Position numbers and translations under genes: made by a program. DNA of 64,000 nucleotides. Source: Gigaspora margarita (lineage: Eukaryota > Glomeromycota > Glomeromycetes > Diversisporales > Gigasporaceae). Location of the stretch: contig WTPW01000030.1 of the NCBI GenBank assembly GCA_009809945.1, positions 706,042 to 770,041 of the forward strand. The letters are read 5' to 3'. Under the pieces are notes generated by a model that was given only the letters and a program-made list of their open reading frames with translations, had not been told where the DNA came from and ran no database searches. Below are positions 11,980 through 23,906 of this stretch, piece after piece (the first letter of the stretch is position 1; each line of letters begins with the position of its first letter).

Positions 11980-14799
11980 TTTTATTGTTTTTTATGTTTT
12001 GTACAAATATTTTGTAGCTCTAAAACAATATTTTTTCTGTCAATATTTCTGGATAAAAGTTGTAATTTCGATTTCTTCAGGTTATGTATCATATTTGGTT
12101 GAGTCTTCAAATCTAATTTATTAAAAAGCCCTTCTACTTGTTGTTAATGAATTATAATAAAGTAAATTCATTCTTTAACAAATTTATATACTAATGAATA
12201 TTCATAAATTTTTGAGTTTGAAGCAGGACAAAACTTTTGGAACTCATTTCTAAATTCTAAAGAACTTAATAATTCTTACTGAAGGCTAAAAGTGTTATTA
12301 GTTATTTCTAAGTCATCATATAATTGTTGGGCTAAATTTTTTTCATATTCCATTGGTTCCAATAGCCATTGTTGAAAAACAATATAGTAAAATGCTTGTG
12401 AAAATTCATAACTATAATTTCCACTTAGATGACAGATTGATAATGGCAAATGCACTCATGGAGACATTCATTTTAAAAAACTTTTGAATACTTTGTTCAT
12501 TCCCTTTTCTAAACTATCAAAGAGCTCACCAAATTCTTTATTATTTAGTGATTTAAGAGCTGTTAATAGTTCTTGTCCAAAGTATGTATCAAAATTTTCT
12601 TTGAGCTTGTCCAAAAATTTATCTATTCATTTACTTTATTAGGCATTTTGTGAGCACATCAACCAGGTGGAAGTTAATCCAAATGGTTTCTACTTGAATA
12701 TGAGGTATAGGATCCTTCCCAACTATAAATTGCATTAACAGTTCATATAAGTGCTACCAAATATAACTAGACATTGAACTTGAATATTTAGTTTTTTTAA
12801 AAGCCAATCCCGAAATAAGCACCTTGGGGTGAGTATAAAGAATTTATTAGTATATATATTTAAAATAAATATTTTAATTTATTTAAAAATATACCAATCT
12901 AAAAGATATGCAGCTGGTGTATTCTGGTTATTTTCGAGTTCTTGAATAAACCAGTTTACAAATTTTAGATGTGCTTTACAACAGTCTAAATATTGCTTTG
13001 CAGTACGTAATTTGTATCCCCAATGACCCTGAATTGGCAATTGGTACTAAGAAAAATGATATCCTAATAATGTATCATTAATTTTTGAATCCAATCTGAT
13101 TTGATATTAAGAGGTTTTCTTTATTACTAAAATTGTATCCGTCATGAAAATACCAAGCTAAGTATAAAAGGTTATAAGGTTGTAGTGTCTGTGAAAATCC
13201 AATCGAAGAAGGTAACTTGCCAAATGCCTCTTCAAAATTTAAAAAAACAATATGCATAACATGCATTCCACAGCTGATTCTTACTGTATTTATTTGCCTT
13301 TTTATTAAATTGAACAATTGCACCTTTTTTATTATCCAAAAAATAGACAGTATTGTCCATTACCTATGTTAAACATTTCTTTGGATCCAGGCCATGACTT
13401 ATAATTGCTTTAAGAGTGCTATTGGCTACAGATTGGCTAGTACAATTATTCAAATCCTCAAGATTGGTTACAAAAACTGATGGTGTATTTTTTTTATGAT
13501 CCCAAAACATAATACATACTACGAAGTATTTAGTTTCTCTATGGGTTGATTCATCTACAAGAATTCCATATCTTGAACATTGTGCAGCTTTATATATTTC
13601 AACTTCAGTTTTGATTTGTGAAACTTCTTGATGCTAGGTGCTTAAGGTTGTTATGGATAGCCATCTTTGTGAAGGCTCTCTAGTCAAAAATTTATAAACT
13701 AGTCTTAATGATTTGACAGTTGCAGTTAAAGAAGTTTGTCCAATTTGTGACATTCTGGTTGAGAGCCAAACCATTTTAGGTAAGTATTCTCAGTTATATG
13801 TTTTAAATAATGTACTAATTTGATGCTTAAATTGATCACTAGATATTTGCTTTGCTTTTTTTATTAACAACCAAATTTTGGAAGTTTGATTTTTAAGTTT
13901 GGTTTGAAGCTGTCAATTTGAACTACCTAATCGAATAACAATATTATTAGTAGAAAAACTGGGTGACTTTTATAAGATTACTTACTATTACTTTAATATT
14001 ATATCTAATTTTTATGTAATAGTAAAAAAAAAAATAAAGTATTCGCAAAAGCAACCTTAATCAGCATAATTTAAATATCTTTCAAGTTATATATGTCATT
14101 ATTAAATCATAATCAAGTTATAATACAATAAAGAAAAAAGATTATATTGCTCATCTGGGAATTGGAATTGGCTTAGTCAACTAAAAAATTTATACAATGA
14201 ATTATTATGTTTAGTCGACTAAACAAAATAGTCAATTAAACTGATTCCAATCCCTATGCTCATCTCTAATTACAAGAAAATAATAAATAATATTCTGATC
14301 CATATATTAATAAGCAAAAACCTCATTTCTGCTAATTCCCATTTAATTAGAATAATAAATTACAGTAATCTTATATAACCCTACCTATAGACAAGATTTT
14401 GCATATTAGATTTTGATTACTTTGCATTAACTTTTTGTTTGTTAACTTTAATTTAGCAGTCTTGATCTTTAAGTTTTTAACTTAATGATGATCCATAATA
14501 AAGTTGAGTGCTTTTTTTTGTAGATAAGATGAAATAATTTCATTAGCATGTTTTCCTTTTGAATACCACATTGAAGTAAAGAGATTTAACACATCTGTCT
14601 TTTGAGGTTCTGGAATATCATGAATTGCTTAAAATATCTCTTCTTCTTTCATGTTTAATGATATATTAGTAAGGATTTTATAAATTTTTAGAAAAGATTT
14701 GTTATCAACTTAACTAATAATCTTATGAATTTTTTGAATTTTATTTTGCTGAGATTGCATGTATATCATGTAGCGCTTTTGCTTTGGAAGTTTAGGCAT
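11980..14799 (-). pseudogene. hAT-like transposase relic
   Basis: Reading from the ATG at 14799-14797 (MPKLPKQKRYMIYMQSQQNK), family blocks appear in order. YGILVDESTHRETKYFVVC (about 13540) matches the LxxDEST motif of hAT-type DDE enzymes. VTNLEDLNNCTSQSVANSTL (about 13430) is followed by VMDNTVYFLDNKKGAIVQ (about 13340). CGMHVMHIVFLNFEEAFGK lies at 13210-13280 and LQPYNLLYLAWYFHDGYNFS at about 13150. Then come a W-rich block, HLPLSICHLSGN (about 12450) and LVYKFVKE (about 12190). The family is abundant in Glomeromycotina, where intact copies exceed 700 residues. Multiple stops and frame changes are present, and a 101-bp MITE sits in the 5' part. No terminal repeats were found, so the element's borders are unknown. 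Confidence 0.65.
14157..14257. mobile_element. 101-bp mini inverted-repeat element
   Basis: The sequence starts GGGAATTGGAATTGG and ends GATTCCAATCCCTAT, so the ends are imperfect inverted copies. Near the centre is the palindrome TTTAGTCGACTAAA. It lies between two copies of GCTCATCT (14149-14156 and 14258-14265), an 8-bp target duplication, and so is hAT-like in character. It is inserted in the 5' part of the hAT-like transposase relic and is therefore younger than it. Confidence 0.75.
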
Positions 14800-15912
14800 A
14801 TTAAATAATTAAATGAATTATAAAATTATTAATTCTGCGATTTTAAAAAATTGTCTTATTATTATCATTTTAATAATGAATTCCAATATACTGTTTTAAA
14901 CAAATAACTTTAATAAAAATTTGATACTCTACGACTATTGTTTCTATATCAAAATAACAAAAGCAATAATTAAAATTTTGTCTTTTATTGTAGAGATATT
15001 TATTTTCAATTCAATAAAACAAAAGTATGAGTTTGCATTTCTGTATGAATATGAACTCAAATAACATTGTGGTTTTCTTGACTTACTTTTTTTGTGCAAA
15101 TGCAAATTGCACTAATTTAGCGAGCATCAAATACTTTTCTACTTTTGTGCAGATCACAATTATTGCGCTTTGCAAAATTGAGATTATCATTTTTTTTCAA
15201 ATTATTGTGATTGCTATTAAGATTGTGATTGCAATTGTGCTTATAAAGTTGGCCAATTCATCACAAATCTAAATTGATGTTGGATAGGAGTTAGTAATGT
15301 TTTATTGACAGTCACACAATCACAATTACTAAAAAAAATTTGTTATAAGGTTACAAAGCACAATAAATCTGATTTTAATTTTACTAAATTCAAAATTTTT
15401 AAACCCAGTTGCCTGTTCTATTTAATTTACTGGTTTCATATAGTTTATTCATTTACAAAAGTCTAAGTTCTGCTAGCTATTCTTTAAATAATAACTATCA
15501 TTTGATATAAGGATTGAACGCGAGGCAGCTATATAGTTACCCTAAATATATAGTAAATTACTCAGATAACCCAGATAACTTAATAATAACTCCAGGGTAG
15601 AAATGGCCACTATATAGTTACCCAAAACATACAGTAAATTGTCCAGAAGAAGTAAATGCTATAGTTACCCAAAACATCTAGTAGATTGCCTGGATAACTC
15701 AGGTGACTTTATAATAATTCAGGTAGAGATCTCAATGGGTATTAAATAAATCCTAGTATATTTGTTGTATTATAAGGATTTGTATAACTATGTAAAAGTC
15801 AGTAATAAACTATTATAGATCTTATAAATTAAATAAATTTTTTTTAAAAAAAAATCACTCCTTTTTAAAAAAAAATAGAGCACTTTGAATAATCTGATAA
15901 AATTTTTATGTA
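14800..15912. other. Non-coding stretch with A/T-poor short repeats
   Basis: The region upstream of the hAT-like relic contains scattered TTGCACAA/GCGCTTTGCAA-like words (15100-15240) that could be subterminal transposase-binding repeats, but no terminus was defined. The short + ORF at 15027-15272 has no family feature and I do not call it a gene. Confidence 0.4.
15525..15730. repeat. Degenerate tandem repeat, three units
   Basis: Three units begin with ATAGTTACCC (15533, 15615, 15659) and contain a following AGTARATTRCY-like word and GATAAC. Unit lengths vary from about 44 to 82 bp. There is no coding function and the origin is unknown. Confidence 0.6.
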
Positions 15913-16483
15913 AGTTAATATATGATAATTTGAGAAGATGTGGTTTGAAATTTAAAAACATTATATTAAAAAATTATAAATTTCAAATCATTTCTTCTCA
16001 AAATTTAACATATTAACTTAACTAAAAAAAATTTACAAGCTTGCTCAATGCACTCTATAATTTAAATAAAAATAGCAAGTTTTAAATGTTTTAACAAATT
16101 TAATAAAAATTTATCAAAACTAGCTATTTTACTATAGATTATCATATTTGTTATACAAAAAAATTGCACTAATTATTTTTATATGAGACTATACATATAA
16201 ATGATTTACATAGTACAATGGACACCCATAAATACATGAATGGAAAAGCAGATGTGCATAATGATAATACAAATTAGTGTAAACCCCAAAATTTTTTAAC
16301 TGAATAAATCTTAATATTGTTTATAAAAAAAAAACAGTATTGTAAAGTTAATATTTAGGAATTGGTGTAACATTCAATATATTAATTAAATCAAATATTG
16401 ACAATTTTTTTTTTCTTTCTTTTACCATATCATCTCATCTTAATTCAAAGAAAGAATAATTAAGAAAATTTATCAAATTTATC

Positions 16484-17624
16484 ATATCTTTTAATAATCT
16501 TATTTCAATACCAGTTAACTTTTTTATAGAATTTGCTAAAATAATTGGAAATATTTGTGATCCCTTTATTACTCTTTTAGAAAATGTTTTTAAATCATGT
16601 TTACAAAATTTATTTCCATCTTTTTATAATAATGCAGTGGAATTTTTGGAATTAAGTCAATCTCTATTTATATTACAGTTACTATTAATAAATCTTTTTA
16701 ATGTATTAATGATTTGTCTCATATATTTAACAATTGTATTCACTAGAAAACAAATTATGGCAAATTTTTCTAAATTTTCTGCTAAAAACTGAAGCATCTT
16801 TCATAATTTGTTTTTGATTACTTTGAGTGCTTATATGTGTACTACCATATTGTATAAAGCTTGGAGACAAGGATATTCATTGTTTACTAATCCTAAAGCT
16901 GAGGAAGGTTTTAGGTAGAATATCAATAAATCATTTTGTTCAATGATTTTACAAATAATCTGGTTTTTTTAACTATGAAATTATATATTTAATACATAAT
17001 AATATAATATTTAGATGGCAAAATATATTTGATTATTCTACATTTTGAAAATTGCTGAATTTATGGATACTTTCATTATGATATTAAAAAAGAATAATCA
17101 TCAAGTTACTTTCTTACATGTTTATCATCATTCTTCCATATTTATTATTTGGTAGTAGGTTACCTATATTGCTCCAACTGGTGAAATTTACTTCAGTGCT
17201 GCTTTGAACTCTGGTATAATTTATCTATTTTATTTTTTAATTTTATTTTTTAATTTTTATTTTTTAATTTTTTTTATAACGTATTCTCATTTATTTCTTT
17301 TTCTTATTTTTAATTGCAGCCGTTCATGTTGTGATATATGGTTACTATCTTAGTACTACTCTTTCAATACCAATTTGATTCATTAAGTGTTATATAACTT
17401 TGTTCCAAATAATTCAATTCACATTTAATATGATTCAAGCTACTTATGATATCTTTGATTTCAAAGTATTGCATCCTGAACTTGAAAAAACTTATCCATT
17501 TGGTTTAACTTTAATACTTTGGTTTTATATGTGGACCATGTTAGGATTATTTGCCAATTTCTTTAGGGCTGATCATAAACGTGAAGCTAAAGCTAAAACT
17601 AAAGCTGCAAAGAAAATTCAATAG
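16484..17624 (+). pseudogene. ELO-type fatty-acid elongase, broken duplicate
   Basis: This is the counterpart of the intact gene at 47369-48509, with the same three-exon layout. The start codon is ATA (16484). Exon 1 carries a stop replacing a Leu codon (AACTGAAGC, about 16791), a 6-bp deletion near 16890 and a TAG at its last codon. Exon 2 has a TGA replacing Trp near 17028 and two TAG codons replacing adjacent Trp residues near 17153. Exon 3 has a TGA replacing Arg near 17378. The HVYHH and TLFQIIQF motifs survive. All but one of the stops are explained by C-to-T or G-to-A changes. No function is expected. The intact-looking 74-codon ORF at 17400-17624 is only the tail of exon 3. Confidence 0.92.
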
Positions 17625-17810
17625 ATTTATTATATTTATTATTATTTAGGTTATGTTATTCTTGTTTAGGATCTATGTGCATTTAAAAATAATTAAAACA
17701 AGCATGGATTTACTATTTTTTTATTTGAAAAAATCTCTTTATTTTATATTATATATATATATTTTTATGAAAAATAAAATTGTGTCCATTATGTAATATG
17801 GTATAATCTA

Positions 17811-18060
17811 TCCCTTAAATCGGTTTAAATTCATGGAAAATTTGCCCTGAACTTTAATAAAACTTTTTTTTAATGATATTTAAGAATAAAAATTGAATTT
17901 TTGTAACATTTATATTTAAATTATATAATAAAAAAATTTAGGTTATATATAAGTTGAAAAATATACAAATTTAAAATTTTTTTTAATTAAAAAAATAATT
18001 TATAATTTCTTAATAAACTTTTTAAATATTAGTTATAAATCTATTATTTTTATTATTAAC
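17811..18060. mobile_element. TCYCTTA-family element, half copy in duplication A
   Basis: After the TA at 17809-17810 the sequence reads TCCCTTAAATCGG, then GAAAATTTGCC and GGTTATATATAAGTTGAA. This matches one end and half of the interior of the 37919-38561 element. The opposite terminus is missing; the right border is approximate. The same half element is present in duplication copy B at 48707, so it was inserted and truncated before the duplication. Confidence 0.6.
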
Positions 18061-18599
18061 AACATAATATATTTGTAAATTGATAATTTTTTTCTACAAA
18101 TTTTATTTTATCTCACGATCTAGTGATCAGAATTGCCAATTTTGTTACCATGTCTTATCGAGTGAATTGGATCATAATCACTACATCATGAGATATTTAA
18201 TGCACTACCAAATTATATATGTAATTGGTTATTATTTCTAATAATAACAGAATCACAAGATTCAAAAAAATTGTTATTATATTATTATTATTATTATTAT
18301 TTAAAGAATTACTTAATAATTATCACTGCAAACTCTAAGTTAAATTACATTCAATTCAAATATGTTTTAATACACGTACTGTATAAACTTTAAATGCTAC
18401 TTAAATGTGTTTTTATCATGGCCACTACAAGTTTTTGGAAACTTTTTTGCCCATCGAAGTGTTAATTGCCTTATCCAAAATCAGACTTAGACACCCTCTC
18501 TTACTGCTAATAAATAGGAAACATTGCTTAATAACTTATCTATTAGAGGTGCTTTGGCTGCTCACCTCTATGAAAAAGCCAAAAATGCTAACCTTGTTC

Positions 18600-20305
18600 A
18601 AACTCCTGCTTATACTACTCCTGTCAAATGTAATATTTCTCTTTAACATAAACCTTACCAAGCTATTATTGACAGTAGTGCCTCCATTAGTATGGTTTCT
18701 TACAAAAGAGTTAAAGAACTCAGTTTAACTATTGAAAAGGCTTTCAATAGTCTCATTGTACCTACTGTTGGAACATCTACTTGACCTTTAGGAAGCATAA
18801 AAGATTTGCCTATTGAAATAGACCATGTTACTATTCCTCTTACTGTAGAAGTAGTAGACACTACCTTTTATTCTATTCTCTTAGGAAATGATTGGAACAA
18901 GAAAGTTGAAGCAAATTATAACTGGAAAAATGGTCGCTATACCTTTAGATAGGAAAACAAAAAGCATACTATCCCTACTACTTATGAAAGTAATCAACCC
19001 CTTCCTAGTCAACCTACTGTTACTAACCCAGATGTATTAGACATTTATGAACTAGAATATTTGTACCCTAGAGAAGCTTATGCTTTTAACCTTGAAGACT
19101 CAGACCAATCTCCTCTACCTGAGGATGATGAATGGACTATCCAACAGTCATAGCACAAAAATAGAAAAGCTTCTAAACAATGTATCTGTAAAAATTGTGG
19201 TTCTCCTGACTATTTCTTTGCAAATTGTTCCACCAACCAATGCAACCAATGTCTAGGATTAGGCCATATTTCTGTTAAATGCCCTAGACAAGCTTCTAGA
19301 CATGCTACTTGCCCTACTTGCCAAGACCCTAATCATTTATATAAGGACTGCCCTAATAATATCTGCAGAGGATGCAGTACACCAGGACACATTGAAGCTT
19401 ATTGCCCTCTTACTATTTGGAAAAGACAAAACTTGGTTTTTCAGTGTGGATGTACCCTTGATCAAGTTGATAACCAACATTTACCTACCCATATCCCTTG
19501 CCGTACCCACCATTGTTGCCAATGCAAAGTTCCTAATAGACCTGAATCTCTTAAACTTCTTAAGGAAAAACTTGTATGTCCAGGATGTTATATAGACTAA
19601 CATTGTGCTTTAGACTGAGAAGACCCCCAAAGTATCTTTTTTTTCACTCAAGGTGAAGGAAAAGGAATGCTTGTTAATTGCAAAATATGTAATAAGTCTG
19701 ACACTAGATCAAAAATATGTCAACTAGAAAGACTTCGAAAAGAATTGTGGTTTTGTGAATTGGAACATCTCTATGCTTACAAAGCTAGCCAGAATGTTCA
19801 GTATAAACCTAATTATAATCTTTGGACCCAAATTAAACATTATACTGAATCAACTCGAAATGCTAGACACTAGTATGAAATGAACCAGACCAGAATATAC
19901 CGTCTTGCAAAAATTCTTTTGGATGAAAATGACCAGACAATTATCCAGGCTTTAGAACCTCTAGTATCAGACTGAATAACTCAGCCATGGAATCATTATA
20001 AAATGCAACTTATATTGCAAGCTGAATTAGACATTTTACCAGAAAATAATGCTGACCCACTACAAGCTATCTTAGATGAATCCTTTGATACAAGCCACCC
20101 AGACTATGACCAAAAGTATGCTCTTGCCATACTACATCAAAACTTTTTAGTTCCTGTTGACCTTTGTTTAGAATGTTTGCATGTTAAACACCAAGAAGAG
20201 TTGACTCCAAACCAAGGATATTGTGATGATTGCAAACCCCCAGAACCAGAAATATATATTCCACCTATTAATAACATTATTGAGGAGCTAGAAGATAACC
20301 CTTGA
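18600..20305 (+). pseudogene. Gypsy element 1: protease-like and zinc-knuckle/Cys-rich region (fossil)
   Basis: The region begins with a retropepsin-like stretch, recognised by comparison with the DSG-containing copy in element 2, and a LLGNDW-like motif (about 18885). It continues with a run of CCHC-type knuckles, e.g. CKNCGSPDYFFANC, CNQCLGLGHISVKC, CPTCQDPNHLYKDC and CRGCSTPGHIEAYC. Next is a long Cys/His-rich, acidic section with CLECLHVKHQEEL and GYCDDCK. Zinc knuckles normally sit in gag before the protease, so this post-protease placement is unusual. Element 2 shows the same order. The region is broken in several places. Confidence 0.7.
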
Positions 20306-20499
20306 CCTGCCAATGAAATTATTGAACTAGATGATAAATCCCAATTGTGCCAGCTCCAATTACAAGTCCAACAACAAGGCAATTACTAGAACAATTACAA
20401 GCTAGGATTCAAACCTTGGAAACTACCAATGCTACCTTTCTACACTTTTTTCAAGGAGAAGCTCAAAATGCTCACCAACAAGCTAATCAATTAGATAGA

Positions 20500-22130
20500 A
20501 ATAGAAAAGAACACCCTATTGTTTATGCTAGTAAAAGCCTAAACAAGGAAAAAATGAACTATTCAGCTACTGAACTTGAATGTGCTGCAGTTGTATGGGC
20601 TATAGAACATTTTCACAAATATTTAGGCACTACCAAATTCATCTTAGTTACAGACCATTCAGCATTAAAATAGTTATGTACTGCTAAACCCAAAGGAAGA
20701 ATTGGAAGATAGATTTTGAAACTGCAACCATATAATTTTGAAAAATTGTTCATAAGCCAGGCTGAATTCATTCAAATATTGATGCTATTTTACAGTTACC
20801 GACTCAGAATACCAACTCTAATTAACTTTATGAATCTTGACCAATATTATAATCTTTATCATTATTTAGACACAGACCAATTTCCAAATGAATTTACTGA
20901 CCAAGAACGAAAAAGACTTGCAACCCAGGCCAAATATTTTGAAATTAGACACCACCTTCTCTATAAAAGGAATAGAAGAAATCCAGACAGACCTCTTAGA
21001 GTTATTAAATGGACTAAGGTAGAACCGGTATTATATATGATGCATAAGCATCCTACTGCTGGACATTTAGAGACAGATGCTATGTACTATAAAATATCTG
21101 AACACTACTATTGGAACCAAATGTATCGAGACATACAAGAATATGTGAAAACTTGTGAAGTATGTCAAAGAAGACAAAAAGGTCATAGAAAAGAACTTTT
21201 ATATCTGATACAAATTGGAAGAGCTTTCGAACATGTTGGAATTGACCTTGTAGGCCCTTTGCCTATAACTAAACAGAACAATCAATATATAATTGTTGCT
21301 ACTGAATACCTAACATGATGGCTAGAAGCTCGTGCTGTTCCAGATGCTAGTGCTAATACACTTGCACAGTTTATTTTTGAAGAAATAGTCTGTAGACATG
21401 GAACCCCCAAAATTATCCTATCAGACCAAGGATGTAATTTTATTAGTGAAACTATTAGAATTCTCTGTGAAAAGTTTCTTATCAAGCATAAATTCTCTTC
21501 TTTCTACCACTCTTAGACAAATAGTATGGTAGAAAGATTTAATAGAACACTGGGTAAATTACTTGCAAAAGTGAAAGGTAATGATTATTGGGATTTGTAT
21601 ATACCTGCTGTTCTTTTAGCGTATCAAACAAAAAGACATGCTAATACAGGATATACTCCCTTTCAACTTATATATGGAAGATATGCTACACTACCAATTG
21701 AAGCAATTTTCCTAGTAGAACCTACAGAAATAGACAATGAAATAGACTTGCAAGGAAGTATTCTCCAACAAGCCTATGACTTAATAGAAAAATTACCCAC
21801 CTATTAGAACCAGACCAGACAAAATACTGAAAAGTCACAACAGAAACAAAAAGTCCATTTTGATGCCAATACTCGAATAGAGACATTTGAAATTGGAGAT
21901 AAAGTATGAATACAAAGAAAGAAATTAGAAACCTCTTATTCAGCCAAATTTGAGAATAAAAGATTTGAACCTTTTCTTATCTATGAGAAATTAGACAATA
22001 GTGCTTATAAATTATGTACTATAGAAGGAAAAATTTTATAAAAATATTATAATAGTGACCATCTTGCTAAATATCATGAGCCACAAATGTGGGAACCAAT
22101 AGTTGTAATTGACTTTCCTTAAATTTCTAG
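20500..22130 (+). pseudogene. Gypsy element 1: RNase H and integrase region (fossil)
   Basis: RNase H-like sequence is read at about 20510-20673 (HPIVYASKSLNKEKMNYSAT, ILVTDHSALK). The integrase follows with an H2C2 zinc motif (HPTAGHLE...CEVCQRR, about 21050-21180) and a core with GIDLVGPLPIT (about 21235). NGMVERFNRTL-like sequence is near 21526 and a C-terminal tail lies before 22130. This module makes the integrating enzyme in living relatives. Here it is a fossil with several breaks. Confidence 0.75.
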
Positions 22131-22229
22131 AAGAAATTTGATCTACAAGAGGATGAAACACATAATTTAACTCATATAACCTTAAAATATATTTATACAA
22201 CTGCCCTCTTTTGAAAATTTTCCAAAAAA

Positions 22230-22868
22230 ATGACCACTCCTATACTCCAACCCCAAACCTTATTGGCACTCCAAAATCTTTTTCAAATATGGAAACAAGA
22301 CAATACCGCTCAAAACAATTCCTTATGTATTACTAAACAATGCATATGGTTATGTGATAATAATAACATTACACAGACTATTGACCTTACTAATCTAGTC
22401 ACTTCTTTCTCAGAGTTAGACTCAAATAATTTTCTAGATACTTTAATAGACACCGAACTACTGGAAATTAACCCACTAGAAGTAAATAACCTAGAGGAAG
22501 TACACTCAAATTTAGAATTGGAAGACGTACAAGAAGAAACATTATCATTTCCAATTGCTAACCAAGAAGAAGCCACTCCTGCTATAGAAGTTTCATTATC
22601 TGAAAAATTAGTTAAAATCGTGCAGAATATTTCTCACCCAAGTGGATCTTTGACTCAGACATCTACTCCTTCATACACTAGAATTACATATCAAGAGAAA
22701 TTACAGAAAATTCTGAAAAGAATAAAGACTCGTGCAAAAAACAGACAAGACCAAAACAAATTACTTGACGCTTATTATTATCTTAGAAATCTTATAGAAA
22801 AACACCCTGATGCTTATGAAGATATCCAAGCTACAATTGAGAAAACTCAAGGTGAAAGAAGAACTTGA
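22230..22868 (+). CDS. Extra 3' ORF of gypsy element 1 (212 aa, unknown)
   Basis: This is an open frame of 212 residues between integrase and the polypurine tract, where env would lie in an errantivirus. It has no signal peptide or membrane segment. It opens MTTPILQPQTLLALQNLFQI, with IWKQDNTAQ following. The middle is acidic and Asp/Glu/Asn-rich, and the C-terminal part is basic and probably helical (LQKILKRIKTRAKNRQ, YYLRNLIEKH). Element 2 has a counterpart at 31763-32350 with the same opening and the same AxYYLxxxIEK motif. Conservation in two diverged subfamilies suggests a real element protein, but the function is unknown. It may be a remnant of gag-like or accessory sequence. Host expression is not implied. 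Confidence 0.6.
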   Translation: MTTPILQPQTLLALQNLFQIWKQDNTAQNNSLCITKQCIWLCDNNNITQTIDLTNLVTSFSELDSNNFLDTLIDTELLEINPLEVNNLEEVHSNLELEDVQEETLSFPIANQEEATPAIEVSLSEKLVKIVQNISHPSGSLTQTSTPSYTRITYQEKLQKILKRIKTRAKNRQDQNKLLDAYYYLRNLIEKHPDAYEDIQATIEKTQGERRT

Positions 22869-23302
22869 GATACCTTGAAAGGTGCCAAATGGATAAAGTT
22901 ACTTTTCTCTAACAGACCTCTAGAAAATATCTCTTGAACTTCCTATATTACACATACTATGATTATAAGGCTAACAGAAGCTAACTTTTCTCAAGTCTTG
23001 ACCCAGACCAGAACTCACAGAGTTCGTTCTTAAAGGGGAGAGAAATGTTATAGAATAGGTTTAATAATTTTGGTAGAAATTAGTTGAAAAATTGGAAATT
23101 AATAAGTAAAATTTGTAATAACTATATTTAGTAATTGTAATATGCAAAACACTGCACAATAATACATAGTGACGCATAGTGATGCATAGTGATACATAAC
23201 AATGCATAGCGATGCATAGGGACGCATAACAATGCATAACAATGCATAGTGATGCATAGCTCAATAACTATATAAACTCTCTATATTTCTCTTAGTTTTA
23301 GA

Positions 23303-23906
23303 AGGACCCCGAATAATCTATGTGAGGTTATATTTGAGGATCATAGTAAAAATTTTTTTGGTTAGCAGTTCTGGTTTGGCATATATCAGCTACATTTCAA
23401 ACATCAGCTAGCAACTTCGAACTTGCCTACCAAATTTTGAAATATAGGTTTTCGAAAAAAAAATTTTCGAACCGATGCTCTCTAAAAAAAAAAAAAAAAN
23501 NNNNNNNNNNNNNNNNNNNNNNNNNNNNNNNNNNNNNNNNNNNNNNNNNNNNNNNNNNNNNNNNNNNNNNNNNNNNNNNNNNNNNNNNNNNNNNNNNNNN
23601 NNNNNNNNNAAAAAAAAAAAAAAAAAAAACCTGAAAACAACGCTCTCTATAAAAAAAACGGAACCAACCTCGCGCTCTCTAAAAAAAAAGTCTCCGCACT
23701 CACTATTTCTATTACCACATTTCAAATATAACATTTAAAAAACTTACCCCGTTAGCATTCTTTCAAATATACTCATTTTGCCCATTACCCATTTTCAAAT
23801 ATAACCTTTTTAGCCAATACCTACTTTCCAAATATAACCTTTTTGAAAAACGGCTCTCCGTTAGCGATTTTTCAAATATGACATCACATAGATTATTTGG
23901 GGTCCT
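23303..23906. mobile_element. AGGACCCC-family element, long copy nested in LTR (604 bp with gap)
   Basis: The left end AGGACCCCGAATAATCTA and the right end TAGATTATTTGGGGTCCT are inverted repeats. Flanks are perfect 8-bp duplications, GTTTTAGA, on both sides. The first eight bases are shared with the 180-bp copies at 1017 and 42122. The interior differs and carries repeated TTCAAATATAAC and GCTCTCTAAAAAAA words. It is inserted in the LTR of gypsy element 1 and so is younger than that element. A 110-base run of N (23500-23609) between poly-A tracts means its true length is not known. Confidence 0.88.
23500..23609. other. Assembly gap (110 N)
   Basis: A run of N lies between A-homopolymers inside the nested MITE. 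The two ORFs that span it have no meaning. Confidence 0.99.

Larger units (their letters stand above)
15913..18454. repeat. Segmental duplication, copy A (decayed)
   Basis: This 2542-bp segment aligns end to end with 46823-49363 in the same orientation. It includes the elongase-like gene, its 5' and 3' flanks, and the half TCYCTTA element. Homology starts at AGTTAATATATGATAATTTG (possibly a few bases earlier) and stops after TTTTTTGCCCAT. The fossil gypsy element begins on the next base (18455). Copy A has a 22-bp insertion near 15943 relative to copy B, and at many CpG sites present in B it reads TG or CA. Confidence 0.9.

Noticed and set aside
23408-23738. ORFs across the N gap
   Set aside because: Made of N and homopolymer A; no real sequence.
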